Source of the DNA: Lineus longissimus
Lineage: Eukaryota; Nemertea; Pilidiophora; Heteronemertea; Lineidae
DNA length: 64,000 nt
Direction of reading: 5' to 3'
NCBI RefSeq assembly: GCF_910592395.1
Contig: NC_088313.1
Location: forward strand, 14,646,437 to 14,710,436
The position numbers and the translations under genes were made by a program. The notes under the pieces were generated by a model. The model was not told where the DNA came from, did no database searches, and was given only the letters and a program-made list of their open reading frames with translations. This document shows, piece after piece, positions 25,701-36,322 of this stretch (its first letter is position 1; every line of letters starts with the position of its first letter).

Positions 25701-28700
25701 AACTGAAGATTTGTCTGCCTAACTTTTCCAGTATTCATAAGTAAGAATAACAACCGTTGTCTCTCCGGTCGGCGTTACTAACACCGCGATTGCTATCCCA
25801 TTTCGTCGATTAACATTGATTAAATATAAAGAAATTGCAACGAATGTCGGCGAACAGGTTCGCCCCCAATTGACCAATAGGTCCATTTCTGGCAGTATAT
25901 ACCATTCCAATTCTTCGACGGAACTATCATTAAACCTAAGTGTGGATTTGACCTTTTGTTCCCAATACGATCATTGCAATATCACGGACTGCGGACGAGG
26001 TTTACTGTCGTGGTTGTTTGTTTCACAAGCCTGCGATAGTTTGCCAAAACAACTCATGTACATGTACATCGACGGGTACCGTTGAGCCCGACCATACATG
26101 CAATGACGTATAGCGTTAAAGCAATTACATGTAGATGCATCAAAGAGCGTAACAAAATGCCTTGTTCGATGGAAATTGTGGTATCTCAACCACTTTATTC
26201 CGATTCTTTGACATCTTGTTGAATGAATTATGTTTTGTTTCCCCAAAGAATTCGTGTTCTGGGGTTTTTGTACATCGATACTTACAACAATGGTTCGAAT
26301 CCGTTCATGTCTCTTTCGATTTATTGATAATATCTTACGCATTGATTTTGACAAGTATACAAATGAATATACCGTCTTTTCATGGTTCATGCCCAATTCG
26401 CCTTGTCTTTTTTCGCCTTTTCCCATTTTGCCTTTAAAAAATATACATTTCGCCTTCTCCTATTTCGCCTTTTCCAATTTTGCCTCTTCCCAATCCGCCT
26501 TATTCTATCTCGGCTTTGTCTTTTTTCGCCTTTTCATTTTTCGCCTTATGCTATTTTGCCTCTGTTTTATCTTGCCTTATCACAAGTTGCCTTATCCATT
26601 CTTGCCTTCGTCTCAGTTTGCCATTGTCTTAATCTGCCTTCTCCTATTTCACCTAATTTACCTTTGTCCTAATTTGCCTTCATCCTATCTCGCCTTTACC
26701 CGCCCCGCCTTTGTATTATTTCGCCTTCTTCCCATTTCGCCTTCTTCCTACTTTGCAACAAACTTTGTGTCTTTACCCATGTTTGTTGAGTCAATCTTTC
26801 ATATGAAAGTGTCTTCAACAGTGTTGAAGGGCTTCTAGGGTCAATTCGGGGGTACCCCCAACCAAAACCCGGTGGACATTGCCAAAATTACAAGTGTAGA
26901 TAACTTCTCAGCCATTATAGTCATATTACATTACATACCATATTACAAAAGACTTTTGTCTCTTTTACCCATATTTGTGGGGCAAGTCTTTCATATAAGA
27001 GTGTTTCCACGAATTATGTTTTGGTATCCTACCCAAGGCTGTTGCTTAATTACCAATATTTTCAAATCTTCATAACTTCTGAACCATCTACATGTAAGCT
27101 TACATGTATCTCCAAAACCAACTTAGTATCTTTACCCATGTTTGTCAAATCTTAGAGTTTTCCAAGTCTTTCATGGAAATATTTTGGCATAGTGTTTTGG
27201 CATTCTTTGATGAGTAAGACTTGTGACCTGGTACTATATAGGAGGGATGGGGGTGCTAAGTATTTTATTGATCATTCAAAGTGTGAGTGCTTCTGAAGTT
27301 CTTTATTATGGACTATGGTCAATAGGCCTACTCAAATCCAGCAATCTGGAAGATGTATTCCTTTGATCATTGGGGAATTATGAGGCCTTCTCACAGAACG
27401 AGTTAGCTCTCAAGAACGTCCCACGCAGTGTTCCCTTTAGATGGTTTTGGTACGTTTGATGTTCTTCATTCACAGCAATGCTATAACTTAGCATGAGATA
27501 ATACAAGTACCAAAGTTTTTTTGAACAGAATCATTAAACTACTCAAAACACTGCCCCCCCCCCCCCCCCTGCGAATAATAGACTCCTTGCTTAACGAAGG
27601 GGGATTGATAAAAGGCGAGGTGAGATATGGCGAAACGAGAGAAGGCAAAATGGGAAGAAGGCGAATTGACACTACAAAGGTCAATCAAGAAAAGGCAAGA
27701 TGAGATAAGGCAGGATGGAACCAAGGCAGAATAGGACAAAGGCGAAATAAGAAAAGGCAAACTAGGATGAGGCAAGATGAGAGGAAGGCGAGTTAGGAAG
27801 AAGGCCAATTGGAACAAAGGCGAGATAAGACGATGGCGAAATCGTAGAAGGCGAATTGAGAAAAGGCAAGTTAGGAGAAGGCTAAATGGGAGAAGGCAAA
27901 ATTGGATAAGGCGAATAAGGTTAAGGCGAAATGGGCAGATATCCTTTTCATCGATGTAAGACCGGTTCATTAGGCTTAATGCATACGCCTACCGCTCGCG
28001 TTTATTGTGGTTCGCGGTCTGAGTTTGCGGTTTCAGTGCGGTTTTGCGGTTTGGGTCTGTTTGATAGATCAACGTTAACCCTTTCTCCAATAAAACGCGT
28101 TGGAGTGGGCATCACAGGCCTTTTGGGGGCTCTACCAGCATCGCTTCAAGACAGCGACGCTTCATGCATTCAGGTTTATTCAGATTGGCTTTCATCCAAT
28201 CTTTATTCATCTTTTTTTGCCTTTATTCAATGTTTTTATTTTTTATTTTTTATTTCTCATTTCTGTTTTTTAAATTTTTTTATCAATTTTTTGGATTTTT
28301 ACTGGTCCGGTTGCCGATTGTCTCTGTTGACCCGATTGCTTACTGCCCTGCTATCTCAGGCTCAAACTCATCAGGCAGATTGAGGAATTCTACCCCCTGT
28401 TCGTCGTCATCGTCGTCATCTGGAACTGGGTGTGGACCTGCGTCTATGTTCTGTGGGCGTAACGCTTTCTCAAATCCATGCTCGACGACCTCTGGGCTGA
28501 TCGCTTCCAAGGCACGGCTGACGATGTTGACAACATCTCTGAGTCCAATTGGATCACACTGGCCTGCTTCGTTGGTGTTTTCGGTCTTCCATGACTTCCA
28601 TGCTTGTCTGGCGTGACATTTGAAGGATCTCATTGACAGCCACATCCAGGGGTTGTGCCAAAGATGTGCATCCGGCCGGTACAAAGTTGAGTCTGCCCCC

Positions 28701-31210
28701 TTCTGCAGTGAGACGATTCCTGAAGTTCTCCGTTCGATGTACTCTGAACTGATCGTCCAAAAGTATGAACTGTTCAGCATGGGCCTCATGGACGTATGGT
28801 ATGAAGATTTCGTCAAGCCAATGGTGAATCGTCTCCTGTCTGACCCATCCCGTGGCGGACGATGTGACCACAACGTTTTCGGGCAACTCGGCCTCTTCCA
28901 GAGCTCGAAGCGCGCGAACAAATCCTCTTCTCGGAAAGGTGATGTGGGCTCGCATCTTATCGCCATTCGCCGCCACGCAAAGTGTAACAGAACATCCCAG
29001 CTTTGGATTCTTCCTGGAGGTTCGTACATCAACAGCCGTGCCGCCTTTCTCATTGAGGGTGTACATTAGGCGGAGGTCAAAAAGGAGGAAAGTCTGGTCC
29101 ATGTTAAAAAACAGGCGCATTGGTACACCAAAATTTTCGATGGTGTTGGTTATTTCATCGCGAAAGTTTCGAACCAGGACAACGGCGTTTTCTGGAATGG
29201 TGGTAGTGTTCTACGTGACTTTTCGCAGGCTGATGTCCTTCCTCTTCATAAAAAGTTCCACCCAGCCGTTGGATGCATGGAAATCATGCATTAGTGGTTT
29301 TGCTTCTGTGGCGAGTTGTCGGCGCTCTTCTGGGAGGGCATCCCACCAGGTGTGGAATAGTTGCACGGCCTTCTCCTGGACATCCTGGATCACAACAGGT
29401 AGACGTCTTTGCCGAACATCCCGGAACCAAATTTCTAGTTGGTCTTCGACCTCAGGCCAGTAACCAATCAACCTCTGCTTCACCTTTCGGTCTTTGCCCC
29501 GGTTCTGCTCCTCCTTCAATTCCAGGTCATGACGGTTCCACCTGCGAAACGTCTCAAAAGGTATGTTGTGGTGGTTGGCAAATTCTGTCATCGTTCGCAC
29601 AGTGCCATTTCCAATGGCAATCTCAAAGTCTTGCAGGTATCGCAGCTTCTCCGACACGGAATAACTACGCTTTCTTTTAGGCAGTGGCTCATCCATATTT
29701 CTACAAGTTGTAGGCAAGGCAAGAAGAGGTTTCCGACAGTACCCAAACTTTATATACGCCTGAAACCTCACTGATTACTCAATAGTTTTTGCCCTTTTAG
29801 CCTACGTGGTGTCCCAACTAAAATGCTAAGGTAATTCTCCCGGATTCCAAACTATGGACCAGACATTGTTGTTCGAAGTTCCTTTCTTTCGATCATCCAT
29901 TACACTTAGCAAACAAGCCTTGATATGCCTTTTTTACGCTTTTTAAGGTACTCAAATTTTGAAATTAAACACCCCGTAAAAACCGGTGGAGTATTTTGTG
30001 GGACACCCCGTATTATACCGCCGCGGCACTCGTCCGTACAAATGACGCAACCCTATTAGGTCACCTGTGAAACATACAGCAGCCCCTCTAAAACCTAGGC
30101 CTGCCTTCCAAGTTGACAGTCCACTGCTATTGGTCGTTACCATGCGTGTATTGTGATCCTCTACTACGTACCATCATAAGGTGGGTTTGGCCTGAATATT
30201 AGGAACCTGTGTTTATCGATGAAAAGACAGTAGACTTACAGCTTTTTGAATTGTACATGCAAATGTACCCGAAGTTAAATAAGATCTTACGAAGAAGCAG
30301 TAAGTATTTCATCTGGATGACCAGCATTTGACCAATGGGTGATCATGAACATTTCTTAATAGTATTCCGCGAAGTAACTATTTATAGCTCACAAGGTCAT
30401 TTTCATAAGATATTGATGACGTTTTAGTCACGTGACAGTCGGACATCGACACTTATTTCTCCGCATTTGAGCTTATTTCAAAGTCAATTATCTTTGACCC
30501 TGCATTGTTTTTTAGCATGAATGATACCACAGAGTCAGAAAGAGAAATATTCAGAACAATTATGTAGTATTTCCAACACTCGGACATGTGCCAGATTGAA
30601 TCTAACTGTATAGTTAGAAAGCCTGAATCCATTACGAAACCGCATGTTTGTCCGACATTGCCTGTAATTCAGCGATGGGGAAATAGAGGGCAGCAGCTGC
30701 AGTGACCTCATCATCGTGGAATGCTGTACTGATGCAATTTTTTCCTCTTCTTTTTTAGTTTTTCCTTGGGCTGTTGCAGATGGCACACCAGAGCGGAGCG
30801 GTCAATTCGCGGCACCCACTAACCAAGTTTCAGATGTTAGACAATGGTAGGTATCGTTGAGATAAGAAGTTTTGTCGAGTGCCACAAGAATATGCATTGC
30901 ACCGTGCATCTGAAGAAAAAAATATTGTACCAACTTTGCAATTGTAATGCTCATTTAAAGTCATCAAATGAGCATACTAACATGCCGAAGGGTGTTCCAA
31001 TAAAACAAGTTGATGTAGAGCTAGCCCGTGGTCAATACACCAAACAATAAAAGTGTACGTTTCTGTGTTTCAGGTCTTGAGTGGGTTGTCTACAAATATG
31101 GCGGCACCATGACCTTTTGTTTCTGTACGGAGGGTGACATGATGTTTCCCCTAACCGATTGTAAGGATCCCGTACCATCTTACTGCCGGAACTACAGGCG
31201 TAGACCATAG
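19726..31210 (+). CDS. Small secreted peptide, 88 aa, four Cys in the mature part
   Basis: Three exons: 19726-19767 (MKTGTVACFLFVCM, donor GTAAGT), 30759-30846 and 31074-31210 (TAG 31208-31210). Exons 1 and 2 join in phase 0 into one hydrophobic leader (CFLFVCMFFLGLLQMAH). Exon 2 to exon 3 is phase 1. The predicted mature part carries Cys spaced C-x-C-x11-C-x7-C (FCFCTEGD ... TDCKDP ... SYCRNYRRRP). Acceptors TTCTTTTTTAG and GTGTTTCAG are good. I do not recognise the family; role is unknown beyond secretion. The 11-kb first intron has accumulated transposons and a minus-strand ORF. Main doubt: exon 1 is short and distant, and exon 2 with exon 3 could use another first exon. Confidence 0.6.
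20345..21010 (+). mobile_element. LINE reverse-transcriptase fragment, CR1-like, broken
   Basis: One frame reads CDVPQGSVLGPVLFSLYTN and, after lesions, LSYADDTQEYL: the RT fingers and catalytic YADD motifs. Then come RWLGENDLAYNNDKT and, in a third frame, TIKQHVSSTVKRANMTIRNI followed by LLVTSRLDFCNSLL, the thumb and connection region of CR1/jockey-type elements. At least two frameshifts and stops separate these blocks, so it is dead. It lies in intron 1 of the secreted-peptide gene. Confidence 0.8.
21113..21985 (-). CDS. Uncharacterised protein exon, possibly beta-propeller-like, 5' end unresolved
   Basis: A single open frame of about 290 codons on the minus strand ends at 21113. The frame opens about 11 codons further upstream, after a TAG. 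Composition is alternating hydrophobic strands with Trp/Asp ends of repeats (AILVFDLKTKSEYRWRF, ITFCLWDVTYQRILCRRRF, FLIDFRGNLITFLFDESW), reminiscent of WD/F-box-type propellers. There is no ATG at a natural place, so the upstream border is probably a splice acceptor and the first exon lies at higher coordinates. It shows loose resemblance in style to the propeller-like ORFs at 36323 and 45567. Gene-within-intron arrangement. Function unknown. Confidence 0.5.
   Translation of the reverse strand: MKKPFAARGVDVRVLTTVISNLLIIFLDNILGAILVFDLKTKSEYRWRFPRYVGQCKQVQMEFNDLLVITNCGRKGNIHHILFDPARRKQRGSVQFNDARICGKVHFYIFFGGETAVGQCFGQYTLLYQVMKTYNKSDGLSDLTLKLNVIKILELVSQSDIVMTNTDDVIAVEEDVDFTVFRGNNNYKEEIFESGGWYSKPKGITFCLWDVTYQRILCRRRFGTHGVMHVIEIKCGNIVSSCLKKKDTIFRCQHCNMFLIDFRGNLITFLFDESWQLHIIEIHRSVSVEI
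22789..22819. repeat. (AGCTCTC)n microsatellite
   Basis: Four to five tandem copies of a 7-bp unit. Confidence 0.85.
23831..24220. repeat. Tandem repeat, ~150-bp unit, 2.6 copies
   Basis: Units start at AATCGAGTGTCT (23831, 23979, 24141). Each contains GGTAGGATGTCGCAAAGACC and CGATCAAAGTG. Spacing is 148 and 162 bp, the second longer because GAGCA(A/T)AGAT is doubled. It lies inside the TIR element. Confidence 0.85.
24440..24606. repeat. Array of CGACATGTCG-type palindromes
   Basis: Seven or more occurrences of (A)CGACATG(T/A)CG or half-sites separated by AT-rich spacers such as AATAATA. It lies near the right end of the TIR element. Confidence 0.75.
26389..27941. mobile_element. Foldback-like element: two inverted minisatellite arms around a ~0.85-kb core
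   Basis: The left arm 26389-26760 is about 22 degenerate copies of a 15-18-bp unit TTCGCCTTNTCCNAT. The right arm 27600-27941 is an array of the reverse complement (AAGGCGAAATNGGANA). Outer ends match: GCCCAATTCGCCTT against AAGGCGAAATGGGC. The core has three imperfect direct repeats built on TCTTTACCCATGTTTGT (near 26770, 26955 and 27130) and a C17 tract at about 27554. No transposase and no clear target duplication. Confidence 0.6.
28340..29696 (-). pseudogene. Transposase pseudogene, CENP-B/pogo (DDE_1) type
   Basis: The start codon is at 29696 (MDEPLPKRKRSYSVSEKLRY). The N-terminal half resembles HTH_psq/CENP-B DNA-binding domains (TEFANHHNIPFETFRRWNR ... WFRDVRQRRLPV). The C-terminal half has the DDE block NMDQTFLLFDLR, SVTLCVAANGDKMRA, GWVRQETIHHWLDEIF, FILLDDQFRVHRTENF and FVPAGCTSLAQPLDV. 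The frame is broken once by an in-frame TAG at 29211-29213 and once by a frameshift near 28640. After that shift the tail continues (LRDVVNIVSRALEAI ... PDDDDDDEQG) to a stop at 28340. About 450 aa overall, near full length. Flanking TIRs were not identified with confidence; TACGGGGTGTCCCAC-type sequence at about 30000 is a candidate terminus. Confidence 0.8.
30362..30724. mobile_element. Short TIR element (MITE), copy 2
   Basis: Same family and orientation as 6110-6471, over about 360 bp with scattered substitutions (TATTCCGCGAAGTAACT ... GTGGAATGC). It ends about 35 bp before the acceptor of exon 2 of the secreted-peptide gene. Confidence 0.7.
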
Positions 31211-31379
31211 GCAAGCATTCATCCAGTGTCAGGTCACGGTGCATTTATACTGCCATAACTATATCGGTGCCCTAGATAGTCTAGCTTCAGCATGGAAGGT
31301 TGCACGGTGTCCGAATGATCTGCAGACTGGAGGAGGACCTTCAGCAAACTTTTTACCAGAATTGTAGAAGCACCTAACA

Positions 31380-31620
31380 TTATTTGACATAAAAGTTTTT
31401 GAGCTTTTGAAAGTACATTAAAGTTGTTTTTGTGCTAACACATGCAACTCGTAAAGGTTTACGGTATATGAAAACCCCAATGGTTGTTGAGATCCTGAAA
31501 AACCATGGAATATGAGTCTTTCGTTTCGCTGAAAAAAATCTCTGGGGTACACATTTGTGTTAGCGAAAAACCACTAAAGATTTTTCAAAAGCTCATAAAC
31601 CTTTATTTGTATCTCTTCGA
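31380..31620. repeat. MITE-like repeat, same family as in the P450 introns
   Basis: Starts AAAGTTTTTGAGCTTTTGAAA and ends TTTTCAAAAGCTCATAAACC, a clear terminal inverted repeat. Internal CTAACACATGCAACTCGTAAAG and AACCCCAATGG motifs match 4340-4510. This is the best-preserved copy in the window. Confidence 0.6.
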
Positions 31621-34600
31621 ACGATGCCTTTGATTCCTACGGAAGTGTATACCGCTGAGCCAGCCGTTGCCTACGTAGCAATCATATTACGCACAGGCTG
31701 GTTACCGTGAGCACCCGCTGAACAGTTGTTACCATTGTAAACCCAAAGTTGCGCACCATTGAGGAGCCAGTGTGCATTACAAACGACGAGGTACTGTAGG
31801 TCATTTCAATCTGCCCAGGAGCGGAGTTCATATTATGAATCGACTGTTTAGGCGAATCAATATCTCAATAAACATAAATTCGGGAAAAGTATCAAACTAG
31901 CGTGTAGTTGGTACTAGAAATGTTGGGGGTCTTCTTGCCTATTGAGGGTTTTTTAAACAGTAGTAGAACCTACTGGATTCCTGATATTCTTTGACAGGGG
32001 AGAGCATGGTGATTGAGTTCTTTTATGATAACTTCGGCTGCAAAAGATATGCAAAAAAACAACATTATGCACGTGCCAATGTTAAAAAACAAGATGAACT
32101 TCTTTATTGTTAAGATGTTATTTAGTTTCTAAAACATACACCCAACTTGTTTGCTTCTCATGTATTGCTTAGTGGTTGTATGAAATTAAGAATCGGGGTG
32201 AAACGTAACCTCTCAAATACCCACCATTCGAATTTCTGGCCCAGTCATAATTTGAATAACATCAGGAGATTGGTTAGTTATACCTTGCTTTGATTAAAGT
32301 TTTTTTTCACCATAACCAGCTCGTGTTATCCATCGATCATCTCAAATGCATACGAACCCAACTTTTACGAATTCATCGATTAATACCTCTTGCCAATCGA
32401 GTAATTGCACAGTGAGACGCAAATGCCAGAGACGGAATTAAAAGGATATGTTTGAATATCCCCCACAGGCCAAAACCGATCACTTACTCCATTAAAGCTG
32501 AATTAGGTCCATTAAAAAATTCCAAATAGCGACAGAGCTAAAGCGAGAGCGCCCTGAAGACCGTCTGAAACATGATATATCGGTGATTGAACTAACCCGC
32601 TTGATCCACACACCAAGAACCCCCCGAACGAGGAGGTTTCAGGAATTGGTCAAGTGGAGTTTCAATTTCCGACGGATTTCCGACGGCCCTTCTCAGGCGA
32701 CCATATCAATGTTACGGTCCTTATACGAGTGTAATGGAAAAAATATCTCGTGTAGCAGTTCGCCTTTGATATTTAGTATGAGGTTTGTAACGAAGATTAC
32801 CAAACTTATATGGACATTGCTTATAAATTCCTGATATTTTACTATAGCACGTTGCGATATGAAGTCAATATTTCGAGCATCGGGGCGATGCTTAAAGGCA
32901 CGCAGCGTACTACAAGACCACCAATGCCATTTGTGATGAAGACATATACTTTAAGCCAATCGTATAGTTTATGTATCATTTATTCAGATGTGAAAATTTC
33001 ATGACTACGGCTTCAGAAGAAGGAGTTTGAATCCACTGAGAAAGACATTCTTTATGTAAAAATCTACTGAGGAATTTTGCGCTGTGACGGACGGAGTGTC
33101 GCAGCGTCGAAAGCTGGTGTAACGTAGCAAAGGCAACTCCCTTTCTGAAGGCTGTTGTTGCATATACAAGGAGTGTTGCATGGCGTGATGTTGCTCATTA
33201 AAAACATAAGAATCAATAGTCGAGTCTCAGGTCATGTAGTTTTACTCGCTTTTTGGAAGGCGTTACCCCGGTCGTCGGAGCATACCTATAATTTGACTCC
33301 AAGCTTTGCTTCTCGAAGGCAGTTCAACTTTAACTTGGCGTTGACGTGACTATTGACTGATTGGCCACAGTAATTATGGGAACATTAGCTTATAGAGTGG
33401 TGGCAGATCAATCGAATCGTTAAACGTGATCTAGTGGTGGATGAAATCAATAATTCCTCCAGCGCTATGAGTTAGGACTAGATTTGTCACGCTGGTAGGA
33501 TAATTAGCTGATTTTCTCATCGGGTTTTGAGAAAGAGGGGGAAGCGATTTAAGAGTGTAAAATATGCTTACTCTGCTTTTGAGTTCAGCAATAATACATT
33601 CATTTAGACAAAAGTGTCAGCCTTTACCAAAAACACCAGACAGAGAGGTCATTTCAGCAGCATGGTGGAGGTTTTTGAATTGAAATTAGATATAAGATTT
33701 ATATACGGTGAAATAACGCTTGATTATTGCACAATGAAGTACTACTGTACAGGCTATTTTTTTAAACTTTCAAACCAGAACAATGCATTGGGATGAAAGC
33801 ATGGACAATCGATTAGGATCATTTTTGTTGTCAGAGGATCGATATAAGAAATTGCTTGGCATTGTTTCGAAATACAATTCACAGCTACATTGAGCCGATG
33901 ATGAATAAAAAAGCGAATCTAATCGATCGAATTGTAAATGTAAAGTAGTCTGATGGTTTGGGGGAAATGTTATTTACGAAATTATTCATTGAGAGTAACG
34001 CACGCTTCTGATATGTTTACTTCAATTTTATTATGCTGCGTTTTGACAATTTTTCATTTCCACCGCCCCAGCTGGCTGATAGTTGTCATGATGAAGAACC
34101 GTAATCCCTTGTCTGTACGTCTAACATATCTGTGAGTACTGGGTGACTCAAAAAATATTTACCACTTTTGATTATGAGATTTCATTACGTGCATTATACA
34201 TGTAGTTATAACGTAGTCTGAATTTTTTCATTTTTCAGCCATTTTGTTTCCGAACCAGTTCAATTTAGTGATAAGTGGTCAAAAAGCAAACACTCGTACA
34301 GTAAAAACCGATGAGTGATTATTTTGGTGCTTGGATGGGGGGGGGGGGGGGGGTGGATAAGATAGCCTTATACCATTATATGCCTAACTGATGGCGCCAA
34401 ATCGACTACTGTCGAAGGTCTTATTATACCCGTTCTATTTCTGTTATGTGACAGGATTTTTGTCAAGGCATCATCTTCGCCAAAGAATAAACTGATCACT
34501 TCTAAATGTTCTACCCGACGCAAAAAAAGTTGATTGTAGCTACTGAATCTTCGCGTCAGGTGTCTTTTCATTAAAAACTATACAAAAAATATTGTGATTT

Positions 34601-34768
34601 TGATTATGATTTTATTCTATGAAATGTGTCATGTGTTAAAATCAACAACCTGAAGAAAAGAAAAACTAGCCATAAATGTTTGCCTATGGCTTGTTAGCAT
34701 TTGGAGTAAAGTTGTGCTCTTTTGCTATATAGACATGGTAAAACGTATGTCAGTCAATATCTCATTAG

Positions 34769-34917
34769 AAAGTTTTGCGTAAGATAACCAGACTTGTGAT
34801 ATTTTGCGTGAGAAAACCAAACTTGGGTATTTTGCGTGAGAAAGCCAGAATTGTATAATCTGTGTGAGGAAGCCAGAATTGAATATAATAATCTGTTTGA
34901 GAAAATCAGAATTTTTA
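34769..34917. repeat. Minisatellite, ~33-bp unit, ~5 copies
   Basis: Units follow TTTTGCGTGAGAAA(A/G)CCA, then (A/G)A(C/A)TTG, with period 27-37 bp and increasing divergence to the right. Confidence 0.8.
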
Positions 34918-35160
34918 AGCATGTACGGGATATTGCGGTATAGAGGAATACACATAAACTCCAAAAGACCTTATGGGACGCCTGTTGAGACATCCTCTCC
35001 ATCAAGGATACTAGTTTTTGTCCCGAATTGGCGATTTACATCCGATTTGACCTCTCTAGGACATCACTTGACGACCTTAATAGTGCGGTTTTACAGTATA
35101 TGTTATGTATGGTGCGTTATCGTTTGATCGCAGTTTGTTCTTTAGTTTTCTATACGACCA

Positions 35161-35751
35161 ATGAAAATACAAGATCTAATTCGTATTGGAGAATCATTCG
35201 TTTCACGCAAATGTGTACAACAGGTGACATACAATACAAGTGCAATGGACACTGATACTGGCAGAGTCAATATTGCTATGTCTGCTTTCGGAGAATCGTT
35301 CTTAATCACAATGAATTATGTATCAAGTTTTCTTGCTTTTACAGCTTTATCAATTAACGGTCCTCATCTGTGTAATAGCACTTGGAGAGAATTCGTGCCT
35401 GAATTAGCAATGGGCATCTCGATCGGGTTTTCAGTTGATTACATGTACTATGTGTTTTCTCTTTATATGTTATTCGCTATATGTCAACATCTTGCCTCCA
35501 GTAACACGACTTTAACTTTTAACATGATTGTCGTAAATGGCTCAATACTTCAACCAGACCTGGGGAGTCACGGACCCCTATCTCTTATTCAGTGTTCAGC
35601 AAAGTGCTTCAGGAGCCAACTCTGCCACACATTTGACTTCTGGACCTCAGAAAAGGTGTGTAGACTCAGCAGCACCACGAACGCGGGACATCTAAAGCTT
35701 TATGACAGGAAAGATGGCAGCCTCGTGTTTTCAAGGAGTCGACATGATAAG
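35161..35751 (+). other. Candidate coding exon(s) with a PAN/apple-like segment upstream of propeller gene 1
   Basis: Open frame to a stop at 35784. Its second half has a Cys pattern like PAN/apple modules (SLIQCSAKCFRSQLCHTFDF ... KVCRLSS). A possible donor AAG|GTAGTG at 35751/35752 is phase 0 and would join exactly to the phase-0 exon at 36323, giving a PAN-plus-propeller protein. In the second copy of the unit most of this region (equivalent of about 35290-35735) is deleted. The first half may be non-coding. Function not inferable. Confidence 0.35.
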
Positions 35752-36322
35752 GTAGTGATGGATTCGCCTGAAGAGACTGTGTAAACGAAAATTGCACGAT
35801 TTTGAACACTTCTGAAATTCGCCCCCTCTGTGCCCCTGCTCTCTTTGCAAAGGATTGACCATAGCAGGGATGCAGATTTGCCCATGTTGGTAATCTCAGG
35901 AGTGCTGCGAGTGATGCCAGGGTTGCTAGAAACCTTCCAAAGAACTTTTACCCCAGTGATCAATTTCGACCAGCCAAAACAGATTCCTGCAATTTCAATG
36001 TCTATTTGCCCTTATTAGTTTATTTACCCAAGTCATTCGACCCCTATGAAAGCCGTTTTGTTGGTGGTCGATTCTATCAAGATTTGCCCGGATAACCGTT
36101 CGATAAGACAGTAGAACAATGCGCATTTTGAGGCCTATGGTGTGAGCGAGCTTCGTATAAAGACAACATACCGTGTATCGGGTCGGTCTGACTTCCTTTA
36201 ACTGAGAGCAAACAAAATGAGATTTTGCTAAGTGGAAATGTCAAAATAATATAAGTTTTTAATTATATCATTATCAACCATCAGTTTCGCGATTAATTTT
36301 CTTGTTGTGGTCGTTTCCGTAG

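Larger units (their letters stand above)
31211..35160. other. Intergenic, no gene recognised
   Basis: Contains a MITE-like repeat (31380-31620), a G-tract (about 34338-34353) and a 33-bp minisatellite (34769-34917). Otherwise AT-rich sequence with short ORFs lacking splice context or similarity. Confidence 0.55.

Noticed and set aside
26230-26838. 202-codon Phe/Leu-rich open frame resembling a membrane protein
   Set aside because: Its sequence is the translated TTCGCCTT minisatellite arm; the mirror-image frame at 27539-27970 has the same origin.
28852-29463. 203-codon plus-strand ORF across the transposase
   Set aside because: Antisense shadow of the minus-strand transposase pseudogene, which has recognisable motifs.
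35830-36018. 62-codon ORF conserved in both unit copies (45074-45262)
   Set aside because: Conservation is explained by the recent duplication; there is no ATG and no fitting splice phase to the propeller exon.
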